Counted from the first letter of the stretch, positions 54,365-63,873 are shown. The stretch: 64,000 bases of DNA from SAR202-VII-2 sp965263165 (GCA_965263165.1 OZ253584.1:372001-436000), one strand, 5' to 3'. Translations and numbers: made by a program. The notes: a model not told the origin generated them from the letters alone.

Positions 54365-55633
54365 CTAGGTCTTCTGCGCCGCGCCCTGTGCGTAGAGGCT
54401 GGCGACAAGCTCCTTGCTGGGGCTGTAGCGGCTCCAAGACCCCTGCAATAGCCGCCGGTAGGCGTCGCCGATATGGTACTTGTTCCTTTCCTGCGGCAGT
54501 TCGATGTAGTCGTTCTTGGCGGGGTCGCGCATGACGTTCATGGGATCGCCACCGTCCTCATTGACAGCCATCTGCTCCATAAGCAACCGGCGAAAGAGAA
54601 TGATGCCGCGGTCCGACTCCCCCAACGACTCTTTGGAGCGGTCGAGGATGCTCCCCTGGGAAACCCACGTCATCATGTCCTGGCCGGTGGCGAAGTCAAT
54701 GATGTACCGGCCCGCCTCGTCGAACATCGGCACCTCGAAATAGGGAATCTCCACTTGAGGCGAGACATCCACGCCGGGCCGGTGAACGAGGACGTACCAT
54801 TGCAAGGTGTTCTCATCGTCCACCGGAACCCTGATTTGGAACTCGGAGCGGGAGGCGTTGCCCATGCGCATCGTGTTTGGGAACACCATCGGGTGTCCCA
54901 CCTGCCAGTCTTCTTCCTCTTCCGACCCGCCCTCCAGGACCCGCCGCTTGATGATCCCATGCTCAAAGACGTCGAATCCCAGCTTGATGTGCTTGCGAGA
55001 GAAGCCGCGCACGCGGGCGGCGGCCTCATCAGCGGGCACACCCATGCGCTCTAGGACATACTTGCCGTAGGTCCAGTGCAGGTGCTCCAGGTGCGAGCCA
55101 TCCATGGCGTTCTCCATGGTCTGAAGCCAGTTGCAGGGGATGAGGCTGGAAGCAACCTCTCTGAAGACGCCGGGCTCGACGAAGAGGTCCCAACGGGGCA
55201 GAAGCGGCGCAGGCGCCGGGCCGAGGTAGGCCCAGACCAGCCCGCCCAACTCCTGCACAGGGTAGCCCTGCAACTTGATCTTATCCTTGAACCTGGCTTC
55301 AGGGCGGACGGTTTCCTCAAAGGGCTGTTCAATGCACTGTCCCGTCTCGTTGTAGAGCCAGCCGTGGTACATGCAGCGCAGGCCGCGCTCCTCAGGAATT
55401 CCATAGGCCAGGTTGACCCGGCGGTGAGCGCAGTACCGCTCTATGAGGCCCAGGGCGCCGCTCCGGTCCCTGTAGAGCACCAGGTCCTCACCGAGCACGC
55501 GCACCGCAAGAACCGTGGCGCCGCTCATCTGGACGCTGGCGGCGACGGGGTGCCAGTACCGGCGCATCAGGTTCCCCATGGGGGCGCCCCGCCCAACCCT
55601 CGTCAGTATCTCGTTGTCTCCGCTTGGCAGCAT
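54365..55633 (-). CDS. Rieske 2Fe-2S aromatic oxygenase subunit, copy 1 (Pht3-like)
   Basis: A 422-residue terminal oxygenase. The Rieske cluster ligands are C68-x-H70 and C87-x2-H90 (YCAHRR and LRCMYHGW). The mononuclear iron site follows as NWLQTMENAMDGSHLEHLHW with D178, H181 and H186. The opening RVGRGAPMGNLMRRYWHPVA is typical of phthalate 4,5-dioxygenase-type proteins. It would use electrons from a reductase encoded elsewhere to dihydroxylate or O-demethylate an aromatic acid. GAGGAGGA precedes the ATG. It is a full-length relative of the interrupted gene at 59930-61177 and shows where that protein should end. Confidence 0.93.
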   Translation of the reverse strand: MLPSGDNEILTRVGRGAPMGNLMRRYWHPVAASVQMSGATVLAVRVLGEDLVLYRDRSGALGLIERYCAHRRVNLAYGIPEERGLRCMYHGWLYNETGQCIEQPFEETVRPEARFKDKIKLQGYPVQELGGLVWAYLGPAPAPLLPRWDLFVEPGVFREVASSLIPCNWLQTMENAMDGSHLEHLHWTYGKYVLERMGVPADEAAARVRGFSRKHIKLGFDVFEHGIIKRRVLEGGSEEEEDWQVGHPMVFPNTMRMGNASRSEFQIRVPVDDENTLQWYVLVHRPGVDVSPQVEIPYFEVPMFDEAGRYIIDFATGQDMMTWVSQGSILDRSKESLGESDRGIILFRRLLMEQMAVNEDGGDPMNVMRDPAKNDYIELPQERNKYHIGDAYRRLLQGSWSRYSPSKELVASLYAQGAAQKT

Positions 55634-55932
55634 CGCTTCCTCCTCTGCCCAGAGGCTCAGAGCGGCAATTTATAGTAGCACATGAACCCACTGGCGTTGG
55701 ACGTGCCGGCCAAAGAGAGGGCGGGCATTCTCTGATACAGAGGCGCCTTGGGACCGGTCAGCGGGTCGTGGGCGCTCACCATGCAACGGACATGCCTCAC
55801 TCCGCGCATCATCCTTTCCACGGGCAACGCGTCCACGGGCAGCGCGCTAGGGCGGCGCGCCCTGGACGGAGGTTGCAGGGGCAGGCATAATGGAGCCCGC
55901 TTATTGGGAACTCACACGCTGCGGGGAATGAA

Positions 55933-56736
55933 GTGCCGCAATTCGACCTGACGGGCCGGGTCGCCATAGTGACGGGAGGCAGCCAGGGGCTGGGCAAGGC
56001 CATGGCGCTCGCTCTCGCTGAGGCAGGCGCCGATATCGCCATCGTGTCGCGCCGCCCGGAGGCCGTCAGCGGCCGTGGCGCCAGCCGCCCCCATGAGCCG
56101 GCGGCGCCTGCCGTCGAGGCGGTCAGAGCCCTGGGCCGCCGTTGCATTGCCATCGAAGCCGACGTCAGGGCACCCGAACAGGTAGAGCGGTTCGTGCAGG
56201 AGGTGCTCGATGAGTACGGCCGCATCGACGCGCTCGTGAACAACGCCGGCGGCAGTTGGGGCGAGACATTCCAGACCGGGCCGCTGTTGGAAGTGACGCC
56301 CCAAGACTTCGACGAGACCTTCCGGCTCAACGTGAAGAACCCGCTCCTATGCTCCACGGCCGTGGCCCCGATCATGAAGGAGCAGGGGAAGGGCGCCATC
56401 GTCAATATCGCCTCGTCGGCGGGACGCTACGCCATACCCGGCAGGGCGTTGTACGGAGCAGCGAAGGCGGCGGTTATCCACCTGACCCGCAGCATGGCGC
56501 TGGAGTTGGGACCAGAGGTGCGGGTGAACGCCGTTGTGCCGGGATCGGTGGCCAACCTGCACCGATCGCTGGCGCCCGGCACGGAGCAGCAGACAAACCA
56601 GCAGACCAGCCAGATCGCCCTGGGGCGGCTTGGGATGCCGGAGGAGTTCGCCGGGACCGTGGTGTACCTGGCTTTCGACGCCTCGAGCTTCACGAGCGGG
56701 GCCATCATCGACGTCAACGGCGGCCCGATCCGATAG
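55933..56736 (+). CDS. Short-chain dehydrogenase/reductase (SDR)
   Basis: A 267-residue classical SDR (GTG start, GGGGA upstream). The cofactor loop is TGGSQGLGKA, NNAG is intact (LVNNAGGSWG), and the catalytic Ser and Tyr/Lys lie in NIASSAGRYA and YGAAKAA. The C-terminal GAIIDVNGGPIR is usual. A loop rich in Arg/Pro (RRPEAVSGRGASRPHEPAAP) after the second strand is longer than normal. It may oxidise a dihydrodiol or reduce a keto acyl group; no substrate can be assigned. It is divergent from the Rieske gene and followed by the F420-type reductase on the same strand. Confidence 0.9.
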   Translation: MPQFDLTGRVAIVTGGSQGLGKAMALALAEAGADIAIVSRRPEAVSGRGASRPHEPAAPAVEAVRALGRRCIAIEADVRAPEQVERFVQEVLDEYGRIDALVNNAGGSWGETFQTGPLLEVTPQDFDETFRLNVKNPLLCSTAVAPIMKEQGKGAIVNIASSAGRYAIPGRALYGAAKAAVIHLTRSMALELGPEVRVNAVVPGSVANLHRSLAPGTEQQTNQQTSQIALGRLGMPEEFAGTVVYLAFDASSFTSGAIIDVNGGPIR

Positions 56737-56795
56737 GGGCGAAGTTCCCCCGCTACGGCGCACGACGCAACACGCGAACGGAGGCTTCTCGAACA

Positions 56796-57167
56796 ATGGA
56801 CGAAAAGGTGCTCAACGCCCTCCACACCGACCGGGTGGTGGACATTACGACGACAGGCCGTAAGAGTGGCCAGCCACGGCGCATCGAGATCTCGCTGATC
56901 TACGTGGACGACGAGACCTACGTGCTCAGCGGCGCTCCGGGGCCGCGAAGCTGGCGCGCCAACTTGCTGGCGAACCCCGATTTCACCGTCCACGTGAAGA
57001 GGTCAGCCCAAGCCGACCTGCCGGCGCGGGCCGTGGAGGTTACGGACGAGGCGGCCCGCCGCGACCTCGTCGCCCGCATGTCAAAGTGGGACACCAAGCG
57101 GGCGGACATCGACCAGGAAACCTGGGTGAAGGGCTCACCGCTGATGAAGGTGGAAATACTGGGCTAA
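56796..57167 (+). CDS. Deazaflavin (F420)-dependent nitroreductase-family protein
   Basis: A 123-residue protein of the split-barrel DDN/Rv3547 family. The conserved core is VDITTTGRKSGQPRRIEISL (residues 14-33), then DDETYVLSGAPGPRSWRANL and NPDFTVHVKR. The TGRKSGxPR signature is typical of F420-binding members. These enzymes reduce quinones or other electron-poor substrates with F420H2. The start at 56796 has GGAGG about 11 bases upstream; a much longer overlapping frame to the left is an antisense-type artefact of the SDR gene. It follows the SDR by 59 bases. With the LLM oxidoreductase it suggests the organism makes F420. Confidence 0.88.
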   Translation: MDEKVLNALHTDRVVDITTTGRKSGQPRRIEISLIYVDDETYVLSGAPGPRSWRANLLANPDFTVHVKRSAQADLPARAVEVTDEAARRDLVARMSKWDTKRADIDQETWVKGSPLMKVEILG

Positions 57168-57256
57168 GGGTTGTGGGTGCAGGGATGACTGCCATCCGCC
57201 CTCTCTTCTCGTCCGCCGAGTATTGTTGCCGTTGCAAGCCCTTGCCGCCCCTTCCC

Positions 57257-58597
57257 CTACCCCTCCAGCCGTCCTTGGAGGGTGGCCACCAGTTCCGCGA
57301 TGGGCGTCCGAACCTGCTGCATGGTGTCCCTGTCACGGATGGTGACGGCGTTGTCCTGCTCCACCGTCTCGAAGTCCACGGTGACACATAGGGGGGTGCC
57401 GATCTCGTCCTGGCGGCGGTAGCGCCTGCCTATGGACTGCGCGTCGTCGTACTGGGTGGCCCAGTGGCGCCGCAGCAGCTCATGCACCTCCTTGGCTTTG
57501 GGCGCCAGCTTCGCGTTGCGCGACAGCGGCAGCACCGCCACTTTTATCGGCGCCAGCGATGAGTGAAGCCTGATGACCACGCGGGTCTCCTCACCGCCGG
57601 AGGCCGTGGGCGCCGTCTCCTCGCTGTAGGCGTCTATCAGAAAGGCCAGCGACGCCCTGTCCACGCCGCCGGACGGCTCGATGACGTAGGGCAGATAGTG
57701 CGCGTCCGCCTCCTGATCGTAGTAGGTCAGGTCGCGGCCGCTGTGCTCTTGGTGCTGCTTCAGATCGAAGTCCGTGCGGTTGGCGATACCTTCCAACTCG
57801 CCCCATCCCCAGGGGAACTCGTACTCGATGTCCCAGGTGTCCTTGGCGTAGTGGGCCAACTCGTCGGGGTCGTGGCGGCGCAGGCGGAGGCGGTCGGGAT
57901 TCATGCCCAAGTCCTTGTACCACTGGAGCCTGTCGTCGAGCCAGCGCTGGTGGAGTTCCTCGTCGGTCCCTGGCTTCACGAAGTATTCGATCTCCATCTG
58001 CTCAAACTCGCGAGTGCGGAAGACGAAGTTGCCAGGGGTGATCTCATTGCGGAAGGCCTTGCCCACCTGAGCAATGCCAAAGGGCAGCTTGCGGCGGGTG
58101 ACGGTCTGCACATTCTCGAAGTTGACGAAGATACCCTGGGCGGTCTCGGGCCGTAGCCAGACCTGGCTGGCCGAGTCTTCCACGGGGCCCATGAACGTCT
58201 TGAACATCAGGTTGAATGTGCGCGGTTCGGTGAAGCTACCCTTCGACTGGCACGCCGGGCACTGGTCACCCTCCAGGTGGTCCGCCCGGAAGCGGCTGTT
58301 GCAGTTGCGGCACTCCACCAGTGGGTCGGTGAAACCCTCGGCGTGGCCGCTGGCAACCCAAACCTGGGGATGCATCAGGATGGCGGCGTCCAAGCCCACC
58401 ATGTCGTCCCGTTGCCAGACCACAGAGCGCCACCAGGCGTCTTTGACATTGCGCTTCAACTCGACGCCCAAGGGGCCGTAGTCCCAGACCGATCCGGTCC
58501 CGCCATAGATCTCGCTGCTCTGAAAGACGAATCCGCGGCGCTTCGCCAGAGAGACGATCGTCTCAAGGTCAACTCGCTTCTGGGCCTGGTCGGTCAA
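57257..58597 (-). CDS. glyQS: Glycyl-tRNA synthetase, single-chain class II
   Basis: A 446-residue GlyRS of the homodimeric (eukaryote/archaea/Firmicutes-like) type. The N-terminal catalytic part has VSLAKRRGFVFQSSEIYGG and YGPLGVELKRNV, a zinc-like pair of CxxC motifs (CRNCNSRF and QCPAC), class II motif 2 in RNEITPGNFVFRTREFEQME and motif 3 region PSGGVDRASLAFLIDAY. The C-terminal anticodon-binding domain starts near residue 340 (APIKVAVLPLSRN). The start is TTG at 58597 with GGAGG upstream. It is divergent from greA. A tRNA-Gly gene is also in the window but not linked to it. Confidence 0.95.
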   Translation of the reverse strand: MTDQAQKRVDLETIVSLAKRRGFVFQSSEIYGGTGSVWDYGPLGVELKRNVKDAWWRSVVWQRDDMVGLDAAILMHPQVWVASGHAEGFTDPLVECRNCNSRFRADHLEGDQCPACQSKGSFTEPRTFNLMFKTFMGPVEDSASQVWLRPETAQGIFVNFENVQTVTRRKLPFGIAQVGKAFRNEITPGNFVFRTREFEQMEIEYFVKPGTDEELHQRWLDDRLQWYKDLGMNPDRLRLRRHDPDELAHYAKDTWDIEYEFPWGWGELEGIANRTDFDLKQHQEHSGRDLTYYDQEADAHYLPYVIEPSGGVDRASLAFLIDAYSEETAPTASGGEETRVVIRLHSSLAPIKVAVLPLSRNAKLAPKAKEVHELLRRHWATQYDDAQSIGRRYRRQDEIGTPLCVTVDFETVEQDNAVTIRDRDTMQQVRTPIAELVATLQGRLEG

Positions 58598-58688
58598 GGG
58601 GCCTCCACGTGGGGAAATCCAAACAGCGGGATGCGGCTGCTACGCTGTCCCGACGGTTGCTGTCATTGTAGCGCAGGGTTTCGCTGCG

Positions 58689-58718
58689 TTGACACCCCTG
58701 AAACCCCGTGACTACAAT
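58689..58718 (+). promoter_or_regulatory. Sigma-70-type promoter for greA, with a possible divergent -10 for glyQS
   Basis: TTGACA (58689-58694) and TACAAT (58713-58718) with an 18-base spacer point toward greA, 43 bases before its ATG. On the opposite strand another TACAAT (58670-58665) faces glyQS but has no clear -35 box. Both -10 boxes are followed by GA. Confidence 0.6.
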
Positions 58719-58760
58719 GAGGAATGAAGCCACGTGGTCTTTCAAGAAGTAAAGGAGTTT

Positions 58761-59573
58761 ATGGCGACAAGCACACCTCTCCATGATGCTCTCCTGGAGT
58801 TCCTCTCCTCTCGCAAGGACGAGCGTCGACGACAGGCACAGCCAGAGCTCTCGCGCTTCGTACGCTGGTATGGCCGGGACCGGATGACCGCTAGCCTGTT
58901 GCCTGTTGAATTGGAGCAATACGCCCAACGAGGCATCGCCGCCAACAGCACCAACGCCACCGAACGGCTGGAGTTGGTCCGGGAGTTCCTCGCCTTCATC
59001 TACCGCAAGAAGTACTCCGATCAGAACCTGGCCACACACGTCAGATTGCGCAAAGCCAAGGCAATAGCCCGCCCCTCCCGCTCCGGCGCTTCTTCCACCG
59101 CGGTCCAGTTCACCGCAGAGGGCCTTGCCCGCCTGACCCAGGAGTTGGAGAACCTCAAAGCGCAACGTCAGGACGTTGCCACAGAGATTCAGCGGGCCGC
59201 CGCCGACAAGGACGTGCGCGAGAATGCCCCGCTTGAAGCAGCCCGCGAGCGTCAAGGGCTGCTCGAGGCTCGGATTAGAGAGCTCGAGACATCCCTCAAG
59301 GGCGCCGTCACTCTCGATGCCGGCGATAAGCAGGGCGCGAGCCGGGTTGCCAAGCAGGTCAAGCTAGGCGCCAAGGTCGTACTTCGGGACACTGTCTCAG
59401 GGTCCGAGACCACCTACCAGATCGTTGGCGCCAGAGAGGCGAGCCCCCTGGAGGGCAAGCTGTCCACAGAGTCTCCCGTGGGCAAAGCCCTCCTCCAACG
59501 TAAGGAAGGTGATGAAGTGAAGGTGACCGCCCCGCGGGGCATGATCACCTACGTCATCGCCTCCATTCTCTAG
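58761..59573 (+). CDS. greA: GreA-type transcription elongation factor with an extra N-terminal domain
   Basis: 270 residues from the ATG at 58761 (AAAGGAG upstream). Residues 115-270 form a complete GreA/GreB: VQFTAEGLARLTQELENLK, the coiled-coil tip KDVRENAPLEAARE with the acidic Asp/Glu that reach the polymerase active site, and the C-terminal GKALLQRKEGDEVKV. Residues 1-100 are an added helical domain (LLEFLSSRKDERRRQAQPEL, FVRWYGRDRM, ERLELVREFLAFIYRKKY). Its layout recalls the SAM-like core-binding domain of tyrosine recombinases. A Ser/Ala/Arg linker joins the parts. GreA proteins normally have about 158 residues. The N-terminal domain is an inference from pattern; the GreA part is secure. 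Confidence 0.9.
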   Translation: MATSTPLHDALLEFLSSRKDERRRQAQPELSRFVRWYGRDRMTASLLPVELEQYAQRGIAANSTNATERLELVREFLAFIYRKKYSDQNLATHVRLRKAKAIARPSRSGASSTAVQFTAEGLARLTQELENLKAQRQDVATEIQRAAADKDVRENAPLEAARERQGLLEARIRELETSLKGAVTLDAGDKQGASRVAKQVKLGAKVVLRDTVSGSETTYQIVGAREASPLEGKLSTESPVGKALLQRKEGDEVKVTAPRGMITYVIASIL

Positions 59574-59929
59574 TGTCCTGTCCTAGAGATTGAACGAACA
59601 CATCCGCCAGTCCGCGACCCAACATTGAGTTGCTAGTCCCAGAGAGGTTGTTGCGCGTCCCCCATCCTAGCCTTCCCCGTAGCCGGGGAAGGGGACGTGA
59701 AGATGCTCCCACCTCGCAGCTGTAACCAACGTCCCTGGGAAGTACGGCCAGCCCACCTCCGCTCCCCGGGTCGCGATAGGCCCTCCGCCGCCCGGCCAAG
59801 CGGTCTCCGAGAGCGCTTCCGGCGCCCGCCCCACGTCATCGCTTGCCCGTCGCCGCTTGCCTTGACAAAGCCAGGAATGGCCCTTACGTTTACGCCAGCC
59901 TTCCGGCAATCCCGCCAGAGCAGTTCGCC
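59574..59929. other. Intergenic region with a REP-like palindrome
   Basis: I see no gene in these 356 bases. A perfect palindrome CCTTCCCCG-TAGC-CGGGGAAGG (59671-59692) has the same C-run, 4-base loop, G-run form as the IS target sites. A short stem TCTCTAG/CTAGAGA (59567-59589) overlaps the greA stop and may be a weak terminator. Confidence 0.55.
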
Positions 59930-61177
59930 ATGCTGACGGCCGAGCAAAACGAGCAATTGACCAGGGTTGGGCCTGGTGCCCCCATGGGCGAGCTTCTACG
60001 CCGGTACTGGCATCCCGTCGCCACCCTCTCCCAATTCAAGAACAGTCACACGCACCAGGTCCGCCTGCTGGGCGAAGACTTGGTGCTGTACCGCGACCGC
60101 TCAGGGGCCTTCGGCTTGATCGGCGCGCAGTGTCCTCACCGCAAGATGTCGATGATGTACGGCATCCCGGAGGAAAGGGGGCTGCGATGCGCCTATCACG
60201 GCTGGGTCTTCGGCGAAGACGGCTCGTGCCTCGAACAGCCCTACGAGGAAACCGAGGACCCGGAGGGCCGGTTCAAGGAAAAGGTGCGCATCGCGTCCTA
60301 CCGGGTGGCGCCGGCCTTCGGGCTGCTCTTCGCCTACCTGGGGCCGGAGCCGGCGCCCATGATCCCGCGCTGGGATCTATTCGCCATGGATGGCGTTGTG
60401 CGGGATATCGGCCACGCCGTCGTGCCGTGCAATTGGCTCCAGATCATGGAGAACTCGTTGGACCCGGTACACGTCGAGTGGCTGCACCAGTACTTCGCCG
60501 ACTTCGTCGCTCAGCGGCGGGAGAACCCTGAAGGACGGAGACCCAGGACACCCCACGTCAAGATCAGCTTCGACGAATTCGCATACGGCATCATCAAGCG
60601 CCGCGTCGTGGAAGGCGGCTCGGAAGAGGACGAGGACTGGAAGACGGGCCATCCCATGGTGTTCCCCAACATCCTGCGCCAAGGCGGGCAGCGCCGCGGC
60701 CTCACGTGGCTGGGATTTCAGATTCGAGTGCCCATTGACGATCACACGACCGCCCACTGGTGGTACGCCTGCTATCCCGCCGAGGGACGGGAGCAGGCGC
60801 CGGAAGACATTCCCTATTTCAAGGTTCCCATTGCCGAACTGGACGCCGAGGGTCAGCCGCGCTGGGATGTGCTGGACAACAACAGCGGCTAGGACATTGC
60901 AGCTTGGATTACGCAGGGCACCATCGCCGACCGCACGACCGAGTCGCTGGGCCGCTCGGACAAGGGCATCATCATGTACCGGCGCATGCTGGAAGACAAC
61001 ATGGCGGCCGTTGCGCGGGGGGAAGACCCGGTATGCACGTTCCGCGACCCCGGGACGAACGAATACGTGGAGTTCCCCTCCGAGAAGGACCCCCGCTTCG
61101 CCCTGCCGCTGGGCAATCGCCAGGGCGCAGCAATGAAATACAGCCCCATCCTGACCGGTCGAAGGGTTGCTGACTAG
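59930..61177 (+). pseudogene. Rieske 2Fe-2S aromatic oxygenase subunit, copy 2, interrupted by an amber codon
   Basis: The frame from the ATG at 59930 to the final TAG at 61175-61177 is 415 codons, but codon 321 (60890-60892) is TAG. Before it the Rieske ligands (C68/H70, C87/H90) and the iron site (D178, H181, H186) are intact. After it the frame continues without other damage as DIAAWITQGTIADRTTES and GIIMYRRML, matching copy 1 (DMMTWVSQGSILDRSKES). Copy 1 has Gln at the stop position, so a single CAG to TAG change explains it. Either the protein ends at 320 residues without its C-terminal quarter, or the codon is suppressed, or the base is an error. Two bicupin genes follow. Confidence 0.85.
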
Positions 61178-61309
61178 ATCCGCCAAGGGCGGCCAAGAGG
61201 GCGAGCGCGGCAGGCGCCCGCTCCTTAGTCCAAGCTCGAGCACGTGCCGGGGAGCGGGCCCCGCCCCCGCGTTGCGCATCTGCTGAAAAAAACACCGAGA
61301 GGAGGAGAC

Positions 61310-62422
61310 ATGCCTTCATGCCCAACGTATGAGGAGTGGATACAGGCACAGGGAATACCGATCTATCGGGACTACTTTGTGGAGGACGCAAGAGAGCTGA
61401 AGTTGGAGCCTTGGAGCGCCATGGAGTGCAACGGCGCATTTCTGCAGCTCGTTGGCCAGGAAGGGGTGGTGGAGGCGAGGGTCATCGAGATCCCGCCCGG
61501 CAAGACCCTGCCCCCGCTGAAAATGGGCGTGGACGAGGCAATCTATGTCGTTCAGGGCCAGGGCCTAACGGCGGTCTGGGGCGCTGATGGAAGCCCAAAG
61601 AAAACCTTCGAGTGGGGCCCGCACAGCCTGTTCCTGGCGCCCAGCAACACCTGGCGCCAGGTCAGCAACATGTCCGGCGCCGAGCCCGCCCGCTTGCTCA
61701 TCTACAGCTATCTGCCCGTTGCCGTGGCCGCTACAACCGACATCGACTTCTTCATCAACAACCCCTACGAGAACCCGGCCCGCCTAGAGGCGGCCGACGA
61801 GGAGTTCTATTCTCAGGCCAAGGCTGTGAAGGAGGACCCCAATTCCTTCCGGGCCGCAGGCAAGATCGAGCACTTCTGGGTTGGAAACTTCTTCCCCGAC
61901 CTGCAGGCGTGGGACAAGCTGACCCCCTTCTATGGGAGAGGCGCCGGCGGCAGGGCGGTCTACATCCACTTCCCCAACTCCGAGCTGACCGCTCACATGT
62001 CCGTCTTCCCCTCGCGCACCTACAAGAAGGCGCACCGCCACGGCCCCGGCGTGGTCATCATCATTCCCGGCGGCGAGGGCTACTCAGTCATGTGGCCCGA
62101 AGGCGGCGAGAAGGTCATCGTGCCCTGGCGCGAGGGCAGCATCTTCGTGCCGCCGAACAAGTACTTCCACCAGCACTTCAACCTCGGCGGTTCTCCGGCG
62201 CGCTACCTGGCCTTTCACGCTCCGCCTCAGCTCAAGCTGTCGGAGAAGATCGACGACATCCGGCACGACCAAATCGAGTACACCAACGAGGCTTCGGAGG
62301 TCCGGGAGCGTTTCGAGGGCGAGCTTGCCAAGCGCGGCCTCACTTCGTTGATGCCCCCGCAGGCCTATGAGGAAGAGACCTACGAGTGGCAATACGAACC
62401 TGCGGCCGAAGTGCCGGCGTAG
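61310..62422 (+). CDS. Bicupin protein, paralogue 2
   Basis: 370 residues from the ATG at 61310, preceded by GAGGAGGAG. It aligns along its length with paralogues 1 and 3. The N-terminal cupin (EIPPGKTLPPLKMGVDEAIY) lacks the metal-binding histidines. The C-terminal cupin keeps KKAHRHGPGVVIIIPGGEG and YFHQHFN, a three-His set like that of gentisate 1,2-dioxygenase. FAD, haem or Fe-S motifs are absent. It follows the interrupted Rieske gene by 132 bases, so it may act on a ring-hydroxylated product. Ring cleavage is a hypothesis; a lyase or isomerase role is also possible. A strong hairpin follows. Confidence 0.82.
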   Translation: MPSCPTYEEWIQAQGIPIYRDYFVEDARELKLEPWSAMECNGAFLQLVGQEGVVEARVIEIPPGKTLPPLKMGVDEAIYVVQGQGLTAVWGADGSPKKTFEWGPHSLFLAPSNTWRQVSNMSGAEPARLLIYSYLPVAVAATTDIDFFINNPYENPARLEAADEEFYSQAKAVKEDPNSFRAAGKIEHFWVGNFFPDLQAWDKLTPFYGRGAGGRAVYIHFPNSELTAHMSVFPSRTYKKAHRHGPGVVIIIPGGEGYSVMWPEGGEKVIVPWREGSIFVPPNKYFHQHFNLGGSPARYLAFHAPPQLKLSEKIDDIRHDQIEYTNEASEVRERFEGELAKRGLTSLMPPQAYEEETYEWQYEPAAEVPA

Positions 62423-62478
62423 TCTCAGCAGGCAGTTCTTCACCAGGGCCACCTAGGCTCGATACGCGGCAAACACCT

Positions 62479-62534
62479 GGCGCCCCGCAGGGACCCCTTC
62501 ACCACCGGACGGCGGGGGGTTCCTGCGGGGCGCC
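62479..62534 (+). terminator. Hairpin between bicupin paralogues 2 and 3
   Basis: GGCGCCCCGCAGG (62479-62491) pairs perfectly with CCTGCGGGGCGCC (62522-62534), extended inward by GACCCC/GGGGTT with one G-T pair. The result is about 19 bp of stem around an 18-base loop. No T-run follows, so it may be a processing or stability hairpin rather than a full terminator. Confidence 0.6.
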
Positions 62535-62684
62535 ACCGGGTTCATAGCTTGGCACCACGGCGACGCTCGACCCCCTCTCTCCGCGGCGCCGGCTCGCTAT
62601 TTCCCTGAGACCCCCTGTTGTGGCATCATAACCGAGGCGCCTTTGGGCCCCTCTCAGTCTTGCCCAATCAACGCGGAGGTTTCC

Positions 62685-63782
62685 ATGCCACTCTGTCAGA
62701 CCTACGAGACCTACATGAAAGACGAGGGCATCCCCATCTACAGGGAGTACTTCGTCGAAGACATCCGGGAGCTCGAACTGGCCCCTTGGAAGGGCCGGGA
62801 ATGCAACGCGGCGTTCCTGCAGCTCGCAGGGCAAGAAGGCGTCGTGGAGGTCCGGGTCCAAGAGATCCCGCCCGGCAAGACCCTGACGCCGATAAAGATG
62901 GGCGTCGACGAGGCCATCTACGTCGCCAAGGGACAGGGCATCGGCGCCGTTTCCGGGACCAAGGACGGCGTTAAGAAGACCTTCGAGTGGGGGCCCCACA
63001 GCCTCTTCTTCATCCCGGCGAACACCTGGTATCAATTGAGCAACATGTCCGGCTCGGAGCCGGCGCGTTTGCTCCATTACAACTACCTCCCGATAGCGCT
63101 GACGGCCACGCCGGACCTCGACTTCTTCATCAATCACCCCGACGAGAACGGCGGCTCCAAAATCCTCGACTCCATTGGGGGTGAGTTCTACTCCCAGGCG
63201 AAGGCCGTGGAGGAGGCCAGCGGCAAGATCCGGGGTGCCGGCACGATCGACTACTACTGGCTCGGAAACTTCTTCCCTGACCTGAAGGCTTGGGACAGGC
63301 TATCGCCCTACCGGGGACGCGGCGCCGGGGGAAGGGTGATCTTCGTCAAGTTCCCCACGGCGGAGATGGACGCCCACATGTCGGTGTTCCCGTCGCGAAC
63401 GTACAAGAAGGGCCACCGCCACGGTCCGGGGGTTGTCATCATCATCCCCGCCGGCGAGGGCTACTCCCTGATGTGGCCGGAGGGACGGGAGAAGCTGGTG
63501 ATCCCGTGGCGGGAAGGCAGCATCTTCGTGCCGCCGAACCGGTGGTTCCACCAGCACTTCAACCTGGGCGGAGAGCCGGCCCGCTATCTGGCCTTCCACG
63601 CTCCGCCCCAACTGATGATCTCCGCGGAGAAGATTGAAGACGCACAGCGGGACCAGTTCGAATACCCGGAGGAAGACCCCTCCATCCGCCAGCGCTTCGA
63701 GACGGAACTGGCCAAGCGCGGCCTGACCTCCTTGATGCCCGAGCAGGCCTACACGGACCGCAGCTTCGAGTGGGAATACTAG
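62685..63782 (+). CDS. Bicupin protein, paralogue 3
   Basis: 365 residues from the ATG at 62685 (GGAGG upstream). It is closer to paralogue 2 than to paralogue 1: FLQLVGQEGVVEARVIEIPP in paralogue 2 reads FLQLAGQEGVVEVRVQEIPP here. The N-terminal cupin again lacks metal ligands (PGKTLTPIKMGVDEAIY) and the C-terminal cupin keeps GHRHGPGVVIIIPAGEG and WFHQHFN. The shared ending (TSLMPEQAY, FEWEY) shows conservation to the last residue. Two adjacent copies beside a Rieske gene point to tandem duplication followed by divergence, perhaps for different substrates. Confidence 0.82.
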   Translation: MPLCQTYETYMKDEGIPIYREYFVEDIRELELAPWKGRECNAAFLQLAGQEGVVEVRVQEIPPGKTLTPIKMGVDEAIYVAKGQGIGAVSGTKDGVKKTFEWGPHSLFFIPANTWYQLSNMSGSEPARLLHYNYLPIALTATPDLDFFINHPDENGGSKILDSIGGEFYSQAKAVEEASGKIRGAGTIDYYWLGNFFPDLKAWDRLSPYRGRGAGGRVIFVKFPTAEMDAHMSVFPSRTYKKGHRHGPGVVIIIPAGEGYSLMWPEGREKLVIPWREGSIFVPPNRWFHQHFNLGGEPARYLAFHAPPQLMISAEKIEDAQRDQFEYPEEDPSIRQRFETELAKRGLTSLMPEQAYTDRSFEWEY

Positions 63783-63873
63783 GCCAGCCAGGATGAGGCA
63801 GCCCCCGCAGGCCAATAGCCCAGACCCGGCCCATTCCCAACGATACAGATAGAACAGAAGACAGGAGCAGTGG

